The notes under the pieces are model-generated. The model searched no databases and had not been told where the DNA came from. It saw only the letters and a program-made list of their open reading frames with translations. Positions 1 through 6,569 of a DNA stretch of 18,837 bases are shown here, in pieces. The stretch's first letter is position 1; each line of letters opens with the position of its first letter. The position numbers were made by a program, and so were the translations under genes. Source of the DNA: DATEOR01 sp035273885 (GTDB lineage Bacteria > Actinomycetota > Thermoleophilia > Gaiellales > Gaiellaceae); the NCBI GenBank assembly GCA_035273885.1, contig DATEOR010000104.1:1-18837 (forward strand). The letters run 5' to 3'.

Positions 1-71
1 AGCGCGATGCCCGGGGACTGCTCCCCGTCGCGCAACGTCGTATCGAAGATGGTGATCCTGCGTGCTGCCAC
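1..71 (-). CDS. leuA: 2-isopropylmalate synthase (LeuA-type), N-terminus only
   Basis: Only the first 23 complete codons are in the window; the gene runs off the left edge. They read VAARR then ITIFDTTLRDGEQSPGIA. The FDTTLRDGEQSPG block is the N-terminal signature of the DRE-TIM metallolyase family (2-isopropylmalate, citramalate and homocitrate synthases), where the R-D pair sits in the active site and the D binds the metal. LeuA condenses 2-oxoisovalerate with acetyl-CoA in the first committed step of leucine synthesis. The GTG start at 71 is fixed by a very strong Shine-Dalgarno, AAGGAGGAG, at 82-74. LeuA is preferred over CimA or homocitrate synthase because of the SPG ending and the leucine/isoleucine-rich leader ORF upstream. 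The family call is firm; the exact substrate is inferred. Confidence 0.8.
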   Translation of the reverse strand, partial: MAARRITIFDTTLRDGEQSPGIA

Positions 72-90
72 TGCTCCTCCTTCGGCGTCC

Positions 91-180
91 CCGAAACGGA
101 GACGCACCTCGGGTGTCGTTTCGGTCGGCGTGTGCGCCTACCAAAGGCGCGTGGTCGCGTACTCCCCCTTAGCGGGGGAG
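91..180 (-). promoter_or_regulatory. leuA leader with three stem-loops
   Basis: In transcript order on the minus strand, the region between the leader ORF and leuA holds three inverted repeats. The first is a perfect 7-bp stem CTCCCCC/GGGGGAG (180-174 with 168-162) whose 5-nt loop contains the TAA stop of the leader ORF. The second is a perfect 6-bp stem GCGCCT/AGGCGC (150-145 with 139-134). The third is a perfect 8-bp stem CCGAAACG/CGTTTCGG (124-117 with 98-91) enclosing a small CACC/GGTG hairpin. The leuA Shine-Dalgarno begins 9 nt beyond the third. No U-tract follows any stem, so a classic intrinsic terminator is not evident. Control of translation or Rho-type attenuation is as likely. Confidence 0.55.
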
Positions 181-273
181 AATGGCGATGAGGAGAATGG
201 CGAGGAGGCCGAGCGACGCCAGGCCGGCCAAACCGGTGGCGGGCAATGCTGTGACTCGTGACCTCGACTGCAC
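169..273 (-). CDS. Leucine/isoleucine-rich leader peptide (34 codons)
   Basis: A short ORF between a promoter-like sequence and leuA encodes V-Q-S-R-S-R-V-T-A and then a stretch ending in GLLAILLIAILPR. In the ten-residue run LLAILLIAIL, eight residues are Leu or Ile, and two of the three Ile codons are ATT, uncommon in such GC-rich DNA. The stop falls in the loop of the first leader hairpin. These are the marks of a branched-chain amino acid leader peptide, in which ribosome stalling on Leu/Ile codons decides expression of the biosynthetic gene; actinobacterial leuA and ilvB leaders of this kind are known. An in-frame GTG at 300 would give 43 codons. The 273 start is preferred because the predicted transcription start lies only a few nt upstream, giving a leaderless message. 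Alternative: a genuine small membrane protein. Confidence 0.5.
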   Translation of the reverse strand: MQSRSRVTALPATGLAGLASLGLLAILLIAILPR

Positions 274-282
274 GATTGGCCA

Positions 283-311
283 AGTCTGCGTAAACCTCAC
301 GGGGCTGTCAA
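283..311 (-). promoter_or_regulatory. Candidate promoter of the leuA leader
   Basis: A perfect TTGACA -35 hexamer lies at 311-306 on the minus strand. A 17-nt spacer is followed by a weak -10, CAGACT (288-283, 3 of 6 matches). Transcription would start near 276, immediately before the leader-ORF GTG at 273. The -35 is flanked by GGGG and CCCC, forming a short inverted repeat. The -10 is poor, so the call rests mainly on the -35 and its position right after the stop of the upstream gene. Confidence 0.4.
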
Positions 312-315
312 CCCC

Positions 316-807
316 CTAAGGAGCAAGCTCGTGTTCCAACTGGCGCGCGAGATCGTCCACCCAGGGCGCCTCGTCCTTGGTGTCCGACGCCCTCGCGACG
401 GCCGAGCGAAGGTCTCGTGAGGCCGCCTGGCGCGCGCTCCCGAGCCGCCGCGCGCAGTAGACCGTGTCGCCGCGCCAAGGCCCCCAGGCAACGAGGGCGG
501 CCCTGATCTCGAGCTTCTCGCCCGTCGCAGGCACTTCGACGACCATGGAGCCGCGCGGCTCCACGTGTTCGATCTCCATGGTCGCGTCCGCGGGCCGCGA
601 GCCGAACGCAAGCAGCATGGCAAGCGGGTTTCCGGGGAAGTTGGCCGGGCGCTTGCGGTCTCCGACCGACAGCCGTCGCATGTGATCGCAGCGTAGGCAG
701 CGCGCGTACGCGCGCCAGCGGCCGGACACCGGATCGCGATACGTAACCGACTCGTACAGGTGGCCGGGCGGCCAGTTGAGCCAGCAGGCGATCTTTCCCA
801 TCGTCAT
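316..807 (-). CDS. Hypothetical protein with a CxxC pair
   Basis: This encodes 163 residues that I do not recognise. It has no signal peptide or membrane segment. Residues 37-40 form a C-L-R-C pair within a basic stretch (CLRCDHMRRL), and further cysteines lie at 8 and 118, so a small zinc ribbon is possible. The middle part (about 74-120) alternates hydrophobic and charged residues and looks like beta strands. The C-terminal 40 residues are charged and probably helical. Overlapping minus-strand frames exist, but this one has the most protein-like composition and few low-complexity Arg/Ala runs. Starts are possible at ATG 807 or ATG 801; neither has a clear Shine-Dalgarno. The stop lies 5 nt before the leader promoter of leuA. 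Confidence 0.6.
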   Translation of the reverse strand: MTMGKIACWLNWPPGHLYESVTYRDPVSGRWRAYARCLRCDHMRRLSVGDRKRPANFPGNPLAMLLAFGSRPADATMEIEHVEPRGSMVVEVPATGEKLEIRAALVAWGPWRGDTVYCARRLGSARQAASRDLRSAVARASDTKDEAPWVDDLARQLEHELAP

Positions 808-851
808 CCAAGTTAGACGTCGCCGGGTTCAGTTAGTGTGGCCGCTCGGCC

Positions 852-2771
852 GTGAGCGAGGCAGCCCGACACCGCGGCGTTATCCGCCGCCGCAGATCGC
901 AAGGTCTTGAGCGGGTCCTCGGAGCACCGGGTCTCTTCGCAACCGTCTACGGGAACGTCGGCTCCTCGATCTACTACGCGCTCGGCGTCACGGCCGCCTT
1001 TGCGCTCGGTCTCACGCCGGTGGTCTTTCTCGTCGCGGGGGTGATCTTCGCCGCCACGACGATGACATACGCGGAGGGAACCGTCCGCTATCCCGAGGCC
1101 GGAGGGTCATCGAGCTTCGCGCGGCATGCGTTCAACGAGCTCGTCAGCTTCGGGGCGGCCTGGGCGCAGATGCTGAACTACATCATCACGATCTCGATCT
1201 CGGCGTTCTTCGTCCCGCACTACCTCTCCATCTTCTGGGAGCCGCTGCGGGAGAACCCATGGGACATCATCGGGGGCGCCGTCGTGATCGCGCTGCTCGT
1301 CGGGCTGAACATAGTCGGGCTGCGCGAGTCCGCACGGCTGAACGTCGGCCTGGCGATGATCGACTTCGCCACGCAGCTCCTCCTCGTGCTCCTCGGCTTC
1401 GCCCTCATCTTCAGCCCCTCGATTCTGAAGGCGAACGTCATCTTGGGGGTGGCGCCGACCTGGAGCGACTTCTTCCTCGCGATTCCGATCGGGATGATCG
1501 CCTACACGGGGATCGAGACCGTCTCGAACCTCGCCGAGGAGGCGCGCGACCCGGCGAGGAATGTTCCTCGCGCGTATCTGATGACGGCGATCGCCGTGTT
1601 CGCGATCTTCTTCACGCTGCCGTCGATCGCCCTTTCCGCCATGCCCGTCCACCTCGTCGATGGCGAGTACCAGACGCTGCTCGGGCTCCCGCCGGAAGAG
1701 GGCGGCTTCGCGAACGACCCGGTGCTCGGGCTCGTGAAGAACCTGGGCGTTACGGGCCCATTCCTCTCCTTCCTCGAGGTCTACGTGGGCATCCTCGCGG
1801 CCACAATCCTCTTCATCGCGACGAACGCCGGAGTCATCGGCGCGTCCCGGATCACGTATGCCATGGCGGGATACCGCCAGCTGCCGGAGGTATTCCGTCG
1901 CCTTCATCCTCGCTTCAAGACCCCGTGGCTGTCGCTGATCGTTTTCGCCGGGATCGTGTCGATCGTGACGCTCCTCCCGGGGGAGACGGACTTCCTGGGG
2001 ACGATGTACTCCTTCGGCGCGATGCTTTCGTTCACGATCGCGCACATCTCCGTGATCGCCCTCCGCTACCGGGAGCGCGACGCGGAGCTGGTCTTCAAGG
2101 GTCGCCCGAACCTGCGCATCCGGGGAGTCGACTGGCCGGTCTTCGCTTTCTTCGGAGCGCTCGGCACGGGTCTCGCCTGGCTGGTCGTGGTCGTCCAGAC
2201 TCCGGACACGCGCATCGCAGGGCTCGCCTGGCTCGTGATCGGATTCGTCGTCTACGCCGCCTACCGCCGTCGCTACGTCAAGGCCTCTCTTCGGGAGACC
2301 GTACGCGCACCCGCGCTCGTGCTCGGGCCCTCGCTCGAGCTTCAGTTCCGGGCGATCGTCGTCCCCGTGGTCCGTTCGGCCGAGTCGGAGGAGGCGCTCG
2401 TCGCGGCAGCCAGGCTCGCCGCGGATCGCAGGGCGACAGTGGCCATCGTCACCGTCATCGAGGTTCCTCTCGAGCTGCCCCTAGACGGGGAGATGCCGGC
2501 TGCGGAGCTCGAAGCAAACGACCTGCTGGATGAGGCGCGGGCCCTCGTGGAGTCGTACGGCGTCCGTGTGGTGACGCGTCTCTTGCGCGCTCGCCGTGCG
2601 GGCCCGGCGATCGTCGAAGATGCGGCCGGCCGCGATGCCGAGCTGATCGTGATGGGCGGCAAGCGAGGGCTCGCCCGAGGCCGGAAGCCGATCTTCGGGC
2701 GCACGATCGACTACGTGTTGAAGCACAGCCCCTGCCGGGTCCTCCTGGCCGCGGGCCGGCGGGCGGCATGA
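852..2771 (+). CDS. APC-family permease with C-terminal Usp domain (first copy)
   Basis: A 639-residue membrane transporter. Residues about 25-475 carry some 12 hydrophobic segments of the amino acid-polyamine-organocation superfamily, with YGNVGSSIYYALG in helix 1 and the YTGIETVSNLAEEARDP block in the middle. This is followed from about residue 497 by a cytoplasmic universal-stress-protein domain. The Usp nucleotide motif is largely kept: G-K-R-G, nine residues, then G, but followed by R instead of Ser/Thr. The substrate is not proven. The helix-1 sequence resembles the YGDIGTSPLYAL signature of KUP potassium carriers, and the gene sits with RCK proteins, so K+ is a candidate, but the Asp found in its sister protein is Pro26 here. 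GTG start at 852. It overlaps the next gene by 4 nt (ATGA). Confidence 0.88.
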   Translation: MSEAARHRGVIRRRRSQGLERVLGAPGLFATVYGNVGSSIYYALGVTAAFALGLTPVVFLVAGVIFAATTMTYAEGTVRYPEAGGSSSFARHAFNELVSFGAAWAQMLNYIITISISAFFVPHYLSIFWEPLRENPWDIIGGAVVIALLVGLNIVGLRESARLNVGLAMIDFATQLLLVLLGFALIFSPSILKANVILGVAPTWSDFFLAIPIGMIAYTGIETVSNLAEEARDPARNVPRAYLMTAIAVFAIFFTLPSIALSAMPVHLVDGEYQTLLGLPPEEGGFANDPVLGLVKNLGVTGPFLSFLEVYVGILAATILFIATNAGVIGASRITYAMAGYRQLPEVFRRLHPRFKTPWLSLIVFAGIVSIVTLLPGETDFLGTMYSFGAMLSFTIAHISVIALRYRERDAELVFKGRPNLRIRGVDWPVFAFFGALGTGLAWLVVVVQTPDTRIAGLAWLVIGFVVYAAYRRRYVKASLRETVRAPALVLGPSLELQFRAIVVPVVRSAESEEALVAAARLAADRRATVAIVTVIEVPLELPLDGEMPAAELEANDLLDEARALVESYGVRVVTRLLRARRAGPAIVEDAAGRDAELIVMGGKRGLARGRKPIFGRTIDYVLKHSPCRVLLAAGRRAA

Positions 2772-2938
2772 CGACCTTTCATCGCGGCGCGACAGTCCTC
2801 CTGTCGAGTCTCCTCGTGATCCTCGGAGCGGCGCTGCTCGTGCAGACCGCGCGGCTCGGGGGCGGGATCGGGTACTTCGTCGGGGCGCTGATCCTCGTCG
2901 CAGGTGCCGGCCGGCTGTACGTTTCGACGAGGAAGTAA
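2768..2938 (+). CDS. Small two-helix membrane protein (56 aa)
   Basis: The space between the two permease genes is filled exactly by a 56-residue ORF. Its ATG overlaps the stop of the upstream permease (ATGA, 2768-2771), and its TAA overlaps the ATG of the downstream permease by one base (TAATG, 2936-2940). It has a short N-terminus (MTTFHRGA), a hydrophobic segment at about residues 8-26, a Gly-rich turn (RLGGG, about 29-33), a second hydrophobic segment at about 34-47, and a basic end (STRK). This predicts a helical hairpin with both ends in the cytoplasm. I do not recognise a family. Double translational coupling argues that it is expressed and made in step with the permeases, so a small subunit or stabiliser of one of them is the simplest guess. 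Confidence 0.75.
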   Translation: MTTFHRGATVLLSSLLVILGAALLVQTARLGGGIGYFVGALILVAGAGRLYVSTRK

Positions 2939-4845
2939 TGGCGAAGAAGATCCCTGCTCTGGCGCGCGTCCTCGGGGCCGATTCGCTCGCCTCCGTCGCC
3001 TACGGGGAGATCGGGTCGTCCATCTACTTCGCGCTCGGCGTGGTCGCGCTCTATGCGCTCGGGGCGACGCCGTGGGTGCTCCTCGGCGTGGGCGCCCTCT
3101 TCCTGCTCGTCGCGCTCTCGTATGCGGAGGGAACGTCCGCCCTGCCCGAGACCGGAGGCGCCGCCACCTTCGTCCGCCGCGCCTTCAACGACCCGGCGGG
3201 CTTCATCACCGGCTGGGCGCTCTTCCTCGACTACCTGATCGTGATCGCCCTCGCTGGGCTGTTCGTGCCGCACTACCTGGGCACGGCCCTCGGCTGGGAT
3301 GCCGTCACGGACTCGCCCTGGGACGCCGTCATCGGCGTCTGCGTCATCCTCGGAGTGGCCGGGATCCGCCTGGTGCGGCGGGCGCGCATGTACACGGCAG
3401 CGATCTTCATCGCGATCCTGGCCTTCCTATCGCACCTCCTGATCATCGCGCTCGGCTTCGTGTTTCTGCTCTCGGCGGAAGGCTTCGGCCAGGGGATCGA
3501 CCTCGGCACCGCCCCCACCTGGCATTCGCTCGTCTTCTCGCTCTCGCTGGCGATGCTTGCCTTCACCGGCCTCGAGACCGTCGCAAACCTCGCAGCGGAG
3601 GCCCGCGAGCCGGGGAAGGCGCTGCCCCGGAGCCTCTTCGCGGGGATCGGCGCCGTCGTCCTCGTCTCCTTCGCGATCGCGGCGATCGGGCTGTCCGCGT
3701 ACCCGGCCCACCCCGATCCGGCCGGGCCCGACGGCTGGGCCACGGACCTCGGGACGACGTGGATCCGTGCACCGCTCGTCGGGATCTCGGAAGCCTTCGG
3801 CGGGTCGCTGCCCGAAGCCGCGGTGAACACGATCAAGGTCTTCCTCGGGGTCACGGGCGCGATCATCCTCACCTCGGCGATCGCGACGTCTCTTTCGGGC
3901 GCCGGGCGGCTTGCGTATTCGCTCGGGCAGCGCGCCATGCTCCCACGCTCCTTCGGCCGGCTGAACCAGCGGACGTTCATTGCTCCGGCGTCGATCGTGA
4001 GCGGGGCGGCGATCGCCGCCGTCCTCCTGGTGGTCGCGGAGCTCGTGGGGAAGGGGGTGACCTTCCTGGCGAGCCTTTACAGCTTCGGGGCGCTGATGGC
4101 ATTCACCGCGGCGCAGCTCGCGGTCATCCGGCTGCGGTTCACTGAGCCCGATCTCGCCCGGCCCTACCGTGTTCCCGGAAACATCCGGGTCCGCGGCGTG
4201 TCGGTTCCGATCGCGGCGCTCGTCGGCGCGCCGCTCACCTTCGCGCTTTGGATCGCCGCGCTCTACACGCATGACAAGGCGCGGATCGCCGGGCCGATCT
4301 GGCTCGTCCTCGGCGCGATCCTCTTCGTCGCGGTGCGCAGGGCCCGCCACGAGCGGCTGCTGGAGCACGTCGAGCCCGCGCTGCCCGATCTCGTACCCGA
4401 GGAGGAGGGGGTCTACGAACGGATCCTCGTTCCGGTCAAGCTCGGCCAGATCGGCGAGGAGATGCTGGCCACCGCAATCCGCCTGGCGGAGGAGCGCGGC
4501 TGTGCGGTGCACGCCGTGCACGTGATCAGGGTCCCGCTCGAGCTTCCCCTGGACGCCGAGCTGACCGACGAGGAGGAGGAGGCCGAGGCCTCGCTCGCCG
4601 AGGCGAAGCTCCTGGCAGCAGAGCACGGGGTGGAGGTCGAAGGCGAGATCGTGCGCGGGCGCGCAATCGGCGAGGCGATCGTCGAGCAGGCCGAAGCCGA
4701 CGCCGTCGATCTCATCCTCATGGGCTCCGCGCCCCGCTGGCGGCGCCAGTCGCGCTTCTTCAGCCCGACCGTGGACTACGTGCTGCGACGCGCGCCCTGC
4801 GAGGTGATGGTCGTGACATATCCCCAGGGCGTCCTCGAGGAATAG
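2938..4845 (+). CDS. APC-family permease with C-terminal Usp domain (second copy)
   Basis: A 635-residue paralogue of the permease just upstream, with the same plan: about 12 membrane segments (residues about 15-465) and a Usp domain from about 493. Helix 1 reads ADSLASVAYGEIGSSIYFAL. It has Asp15 and Tyr22 seven residues apart, the spacing I recall for the ion-site Asp/Tyr pair of the K+ importer KimA, and the following part resembles the KUP signature. The middle block FTGLETVANLAAEAREP matches the first copy. In contrast, its Usp nucleotide motif is degraded: G-S-A-P, nine residues, S-P, so the glycines that hold ATP are missing. Both copies share a VPLELPLD segment in the Usp domain. Potassium or amino acid import is inferred from family and context; the substrate is unproven. 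Confidence 0.88.
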   Translation: MAKKIPALARVLGADSLASVAYGEIGSSIYFALGVVALYALGATPWVLLGVGALFLLVALSYAEGTSALPETGGAATFVRRAFNDPAGFITGWALFLDYLIVIALAGLFVPHYLGTALGWDAVTDSPWDAVIGVCVILGVAGIRLVRRARMYTAAIFIAILAFLSHLLIIALGFVFLLSAEGFGQGIDLGTAPTWHSLVFSLSLAMLAFTGLETVANLAAEAREPGKALPRSLFAGIGAVVLVSFAIAAIGLSAYPAHPDPAGPDGWATDLGTTWIRAPLVGISEAFGGSLPEAAVNTIKVFLGVTGAIILTSAIATSLSGAGRLAYSLGQRAMLPRSFGRLNQRTFIAPASIVSGAAIAAVLLVVAELVGKGVTFLASLYSFGALMAFTAAQLAVIRLRFTEPDLARPYRVPGNIRVRGVSVPIAALVGAPLTFALWIAALYTHDKARIAGPIWLVLGAILFVAVRRARHERLLEHVEPALPDLVPEEEGVYERILVPVKLGQIGEEMLATAIRLAEERGCAVHAVHVIRVPLELPLDAELTDEEEEAEASLAEAKLLAAEHGVEVEGEIVRGRAIGEAIVEQAEADAVDLILMGSAPRWRRQSRFFSPTVDYVLRRAPCEVMVVTYPQGVLEE

Positions 4846-4855
4846 TCTTCCGCTC

Positions 4856-5266
4856 GTGAAGGCCCTCATCGTCGGCGTCGGGAGAGTGGGCTCTGCGGTA
4901 GCCGGAAGGCTGCACGACGAGGGCTGGGAAGTCGTGGTCATCGACGAGAGCGAGGAAGCTCTCGGGCGGCTCGGCGCGAACTGGCCCGGCGAGTTCCATC
5001 TCGGCCACGGTATGGACACATCGGTTCTCGAGGAGGCCGGGATCGCCGATGCCGACGCATTTGTCGCCTCCACCGACGGCGACAACACCAACATCGTGAT
5101 CGCGCAGGTCGCGAAGCGGCGCTACGAGGTTCCGGTGGTCGCCGCGCGGATTCTCGACCCGGCGCGCGCGGACTTCTACTCCGGCCGGGGCTTCGACGTC
5201 GTCTCGCCGACGAAGACGGCCATCGCCGAGCTCTCCCACAGCGTGCTCTCGGCGGGCGGCAGCTGA
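4856..5266 (+). CDS. RCK-N (TrkA-N) domain protein, no RCK-C
   Basis: A 136-residue cytoplasmic protein made of one Rossmann-type RCK-N domain. It has VGVGRVGSAVA (GxGxxG, residues about 6-16), the acidic residue ending strand 2 (VVVIDES) that selects NAD(H), and a TDGDNTNIVIAQVAKRRY helix typical of TrkA/KtrA regulators of potassium transport. It ends soon after the first domain (SVLSAGGS), so it has no RCK-C ligand-binding domain; CeoB-type partners are usually near 220 residues. GTG start at 4856, 10 nt after the second permease; the stop overlaps the next gene (TGATG). It probably pairs with the full-length RCK protein that follows and gates or regulates the upstream permeases. Confidence 0.85.
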   Translation: MKALIVGVGRVGSAVAGRLHDEGWEVVVIDESEEALGRLGANWPGEFHLGHGMDTSVLEEAGIADADAFVASTDGDNTNIVIAQVAKRRYEVPVVAARILDPARADFYSGRGFDVVSPTKTAIAELSHSVLSAGGS

Positions 5267-5928
5267 TGTTCGTCGTCGTGGTCGGGGGAGGGAAGGTCGG
5301 CGTCAGTGTCACGCGGACCCTGCTCGCGCTGGGGCACGAGCTCGTTCTCGTCGAGCAGGAACAGCCGCGCTACGAGCGCCTCGAGGAGGAGTTCCAGCAC
5401 CGGGCGATCCACGGCGACGCGACCGAGATCTTCGTCCTCGAGCAGGCCGGCCTCGGCCGGCCCCCGGACATCGTGGTCGCGGTCACGGGCGACGACGAGG
5501 ACAACATCGTCATCTGCCAGCTCGCTCGAGAGAAGTACGGCGTCCCGAAGGTGATCGCGCGCGTCAACGATCCGCGCAACCAGCTGCACTTCGACCTCCT
5601 CGGCATCTCTCCGACGGTGTCTGCGACGTCGATGGTGCTCGCGCTCGTCGAGCACGAGGTACCCCAGCACGAGCTCGTCCACCTCCTCGAGCTTCGAAAG
5701 GAGAATCTCGAGATCGTCGAGGTGGAGATCAAGCCGGCCTCGTCGGCTGCGGGTAAGAAGGTCGAGGACCTCCACCTCCCGACGACGGCGCGCCTCATCT
5801 CCGTCGTGCGCGACGGCCGGGCCGAGATCGCGGTCGGCTCCACCGAGCTCCACGCGGGCGATCAGGTGCTGGCCATCCTCGAGCCGGGCAGCGAGGACGA
5901 CCTGAAGTCCGTCCTTCTTTCCTCCTAG
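5266..5928 (+). CDS. TrkA/KtrA-like potassium-transport regulator (RCK-N + RCK-C)
   Basis: A 220-residue cytoplasmic protein. Residues about 1-130 form the RCK-N Rossmann domain, with VVGGGKVGVSVT and an acidic end to strand 2 (VLVEQEQ), and TGDDEDNIVICQLA further on. Residues about 140-220 form an RCK-C domain (ENLEIVEVEIKPAS to GDQVLAILEPGSEDDL), which in KtrA and TrkA binds cyclic di-AMP or other small ligands. The length matches CeoC/TrkA-type proteins of actinobacteria (about 220). ATG start shared with the upstream stop (TGATG). No TrkH/KtrB channel is present in the window, so the likely membrane partner is one or both of the upstream permeases, as in the mycobacterial Rv2690c-ceoB-ceoC neighbourhood (from memory). 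Confidence 0.88.
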   Translation: MFVVVVGGGKVGVSVTRTLLALGHELVLVEQEQPRYERLEEEFQHRAIHGDATEIFVLEQAGLGRPPDIVVAVTGDDEDNIVICQLAREKYGVPKVIARVNDPRNQLHFDLLGISPTVSATSMVLALVEHEVPQHELVHLLELRKENLEIVEVEIKPASSAAGKKVEDLHLPTTARLISVVRDGRAEIAVGSTELHAGDQVLAILEPGSEDDLKSVLLSS

Positions 5929-5931
5929 GCG

Positions 5932-6282
5932 GTGCCGAAGTACCTCACGGCCGGCGCGTTCGTGCTCGCCGTCTGGGTCGCCGTGCGCTCGGGCGAGACG
6001 TGGAGCGGGACGGTGCCCGCGGCGGTCGTTGCGCTTCTCGCCGTGATTTCATATGTCCACTGGGAACGACATGGACGCCCCTGGCACGAGTGGACGGTGA
6101 TCCTCGTCGTCCTGCCGGCCATCCTCCTCTCGGTCTGGATCGGTGTCGGCGGGCTCATCCTCGATGTAGCACGCACCAATGACCAGCGCCTCGTGTACGA
6201 GGTCGGTCCCGGGATCGGCCTCGTCGGGCTCCTCTGCACCCTGATCGCCTACTACGGCCGCCACCACCCGGACGAGGGCTAG
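5932..6282 (+). CDS. Small integral membrane protein (116 aa), unknown function
   Basis: A hydrophobic protein with about four predicted membrane segments: residues about 5-18, 26-43, 54-78 and 92-110. The loops are short and the tail is charged (RHHPDEG). A basic, aromatic linker (HWERHGRPWHEW) separates helices 2 and 3. I do not recognise a family. The GTG start lies 3 nt after the stop of the RCK gene, so it closes the operon and may assist the transport module. Its stop and the stop of csoR on the other strand share the palindrome CTAG (6279-6282), leaving no terminator space between the convergent genes. Confidence 0.7.
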   Translation: MPKYLTAGAFVLAVWVAVRSGETWSGTVPAAVVALLAVISYVHWERHGRPWHEWTVILVVLPAILLSVWIGVGGLILDVARTNDQRLVYEVGPGIGLVGLLCTLIAYYGRHHPDEG

Positions 6283-6569
6283 CGCGTCCGGGAGAAGCGA
6301 TGAACGGCCTCGAGAAGCTCGCGGCTCTTCTCGGCCGCGACCTCGGCGTCTCCCGACTCCAGCGCGCCGGCGACGCAGTGGTTCACGTGCTCGTCGAGAA
6401 TCTTGAAGGCGACGCTCTCGAGCGCGGTCGTCGCGGCTGCGATCTGGGTGAGGATCTCGATGCAGTAGCGCTCGTCCTCGACCATCCGCTCGATGCCGCG
6501 CACCTGCCCTTCGATCCGGTGCAGCCGCTTGACGAGCGCGCCCTTCTCTCCCACATATCCGTATGTCAA
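6279..6569 (-). CDS. csoR: Copper-sensing transcriptional repressor CsoR
   Basis: A 96-residue all-helical protein of the CsoR/RcnR (DUF156) family. It carries the full Cu(I) triad at the same numbers as Mycobacterium CsoR: Cys36 (ERYCIEIL), His61 and Cys65 (EHVNHC). The RLHRIEGQVRGIERMV segment is the family's basic DNA-binding region. With Cu(I) bound it lets go of its operator and frees the efflux gene. The TTG start at 6569 overlaps the copA stop (TTGA) and has a strong Shine-Dalgarno, AGGGAGGAG. The gene is therefore second in a copA-csoR operon. A matching operator lies in front of copA, which implies autoregulation. Confidence 0.93.
   Translation of the reverse strand: MTYGYVGEKGALVKRLHRIEGQVRGIERMVEDERYCIEILTQIAAATTALESVAFKILDEHVNHCVAGALESGDAEVAAEKSRELLEAVHRFSRTR

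Noticed and set aside
7..261. Plus-strand open frame of 84 codons
   Set aside because: It lies opposite the leuA start and its leader, has Arg/Ser/Glu-rich random-looking composition and no family features.
169..273. LPATG followed by a hydrophobic stretch and a basic end, like a sortase signal
   Set aside because: The ORF has no secretion signal before the motif and no room for a mature protein, and position and composition fit a leuA leader peptide better. It remains a possible alternative reading.
3427..5094. Long minus-strand open frame (555 codons) opposite the second permease
   Set aside because: Arg/Glu/His-rich antisense shadow of a GC-rich gene; no motif and no plausible start signals.
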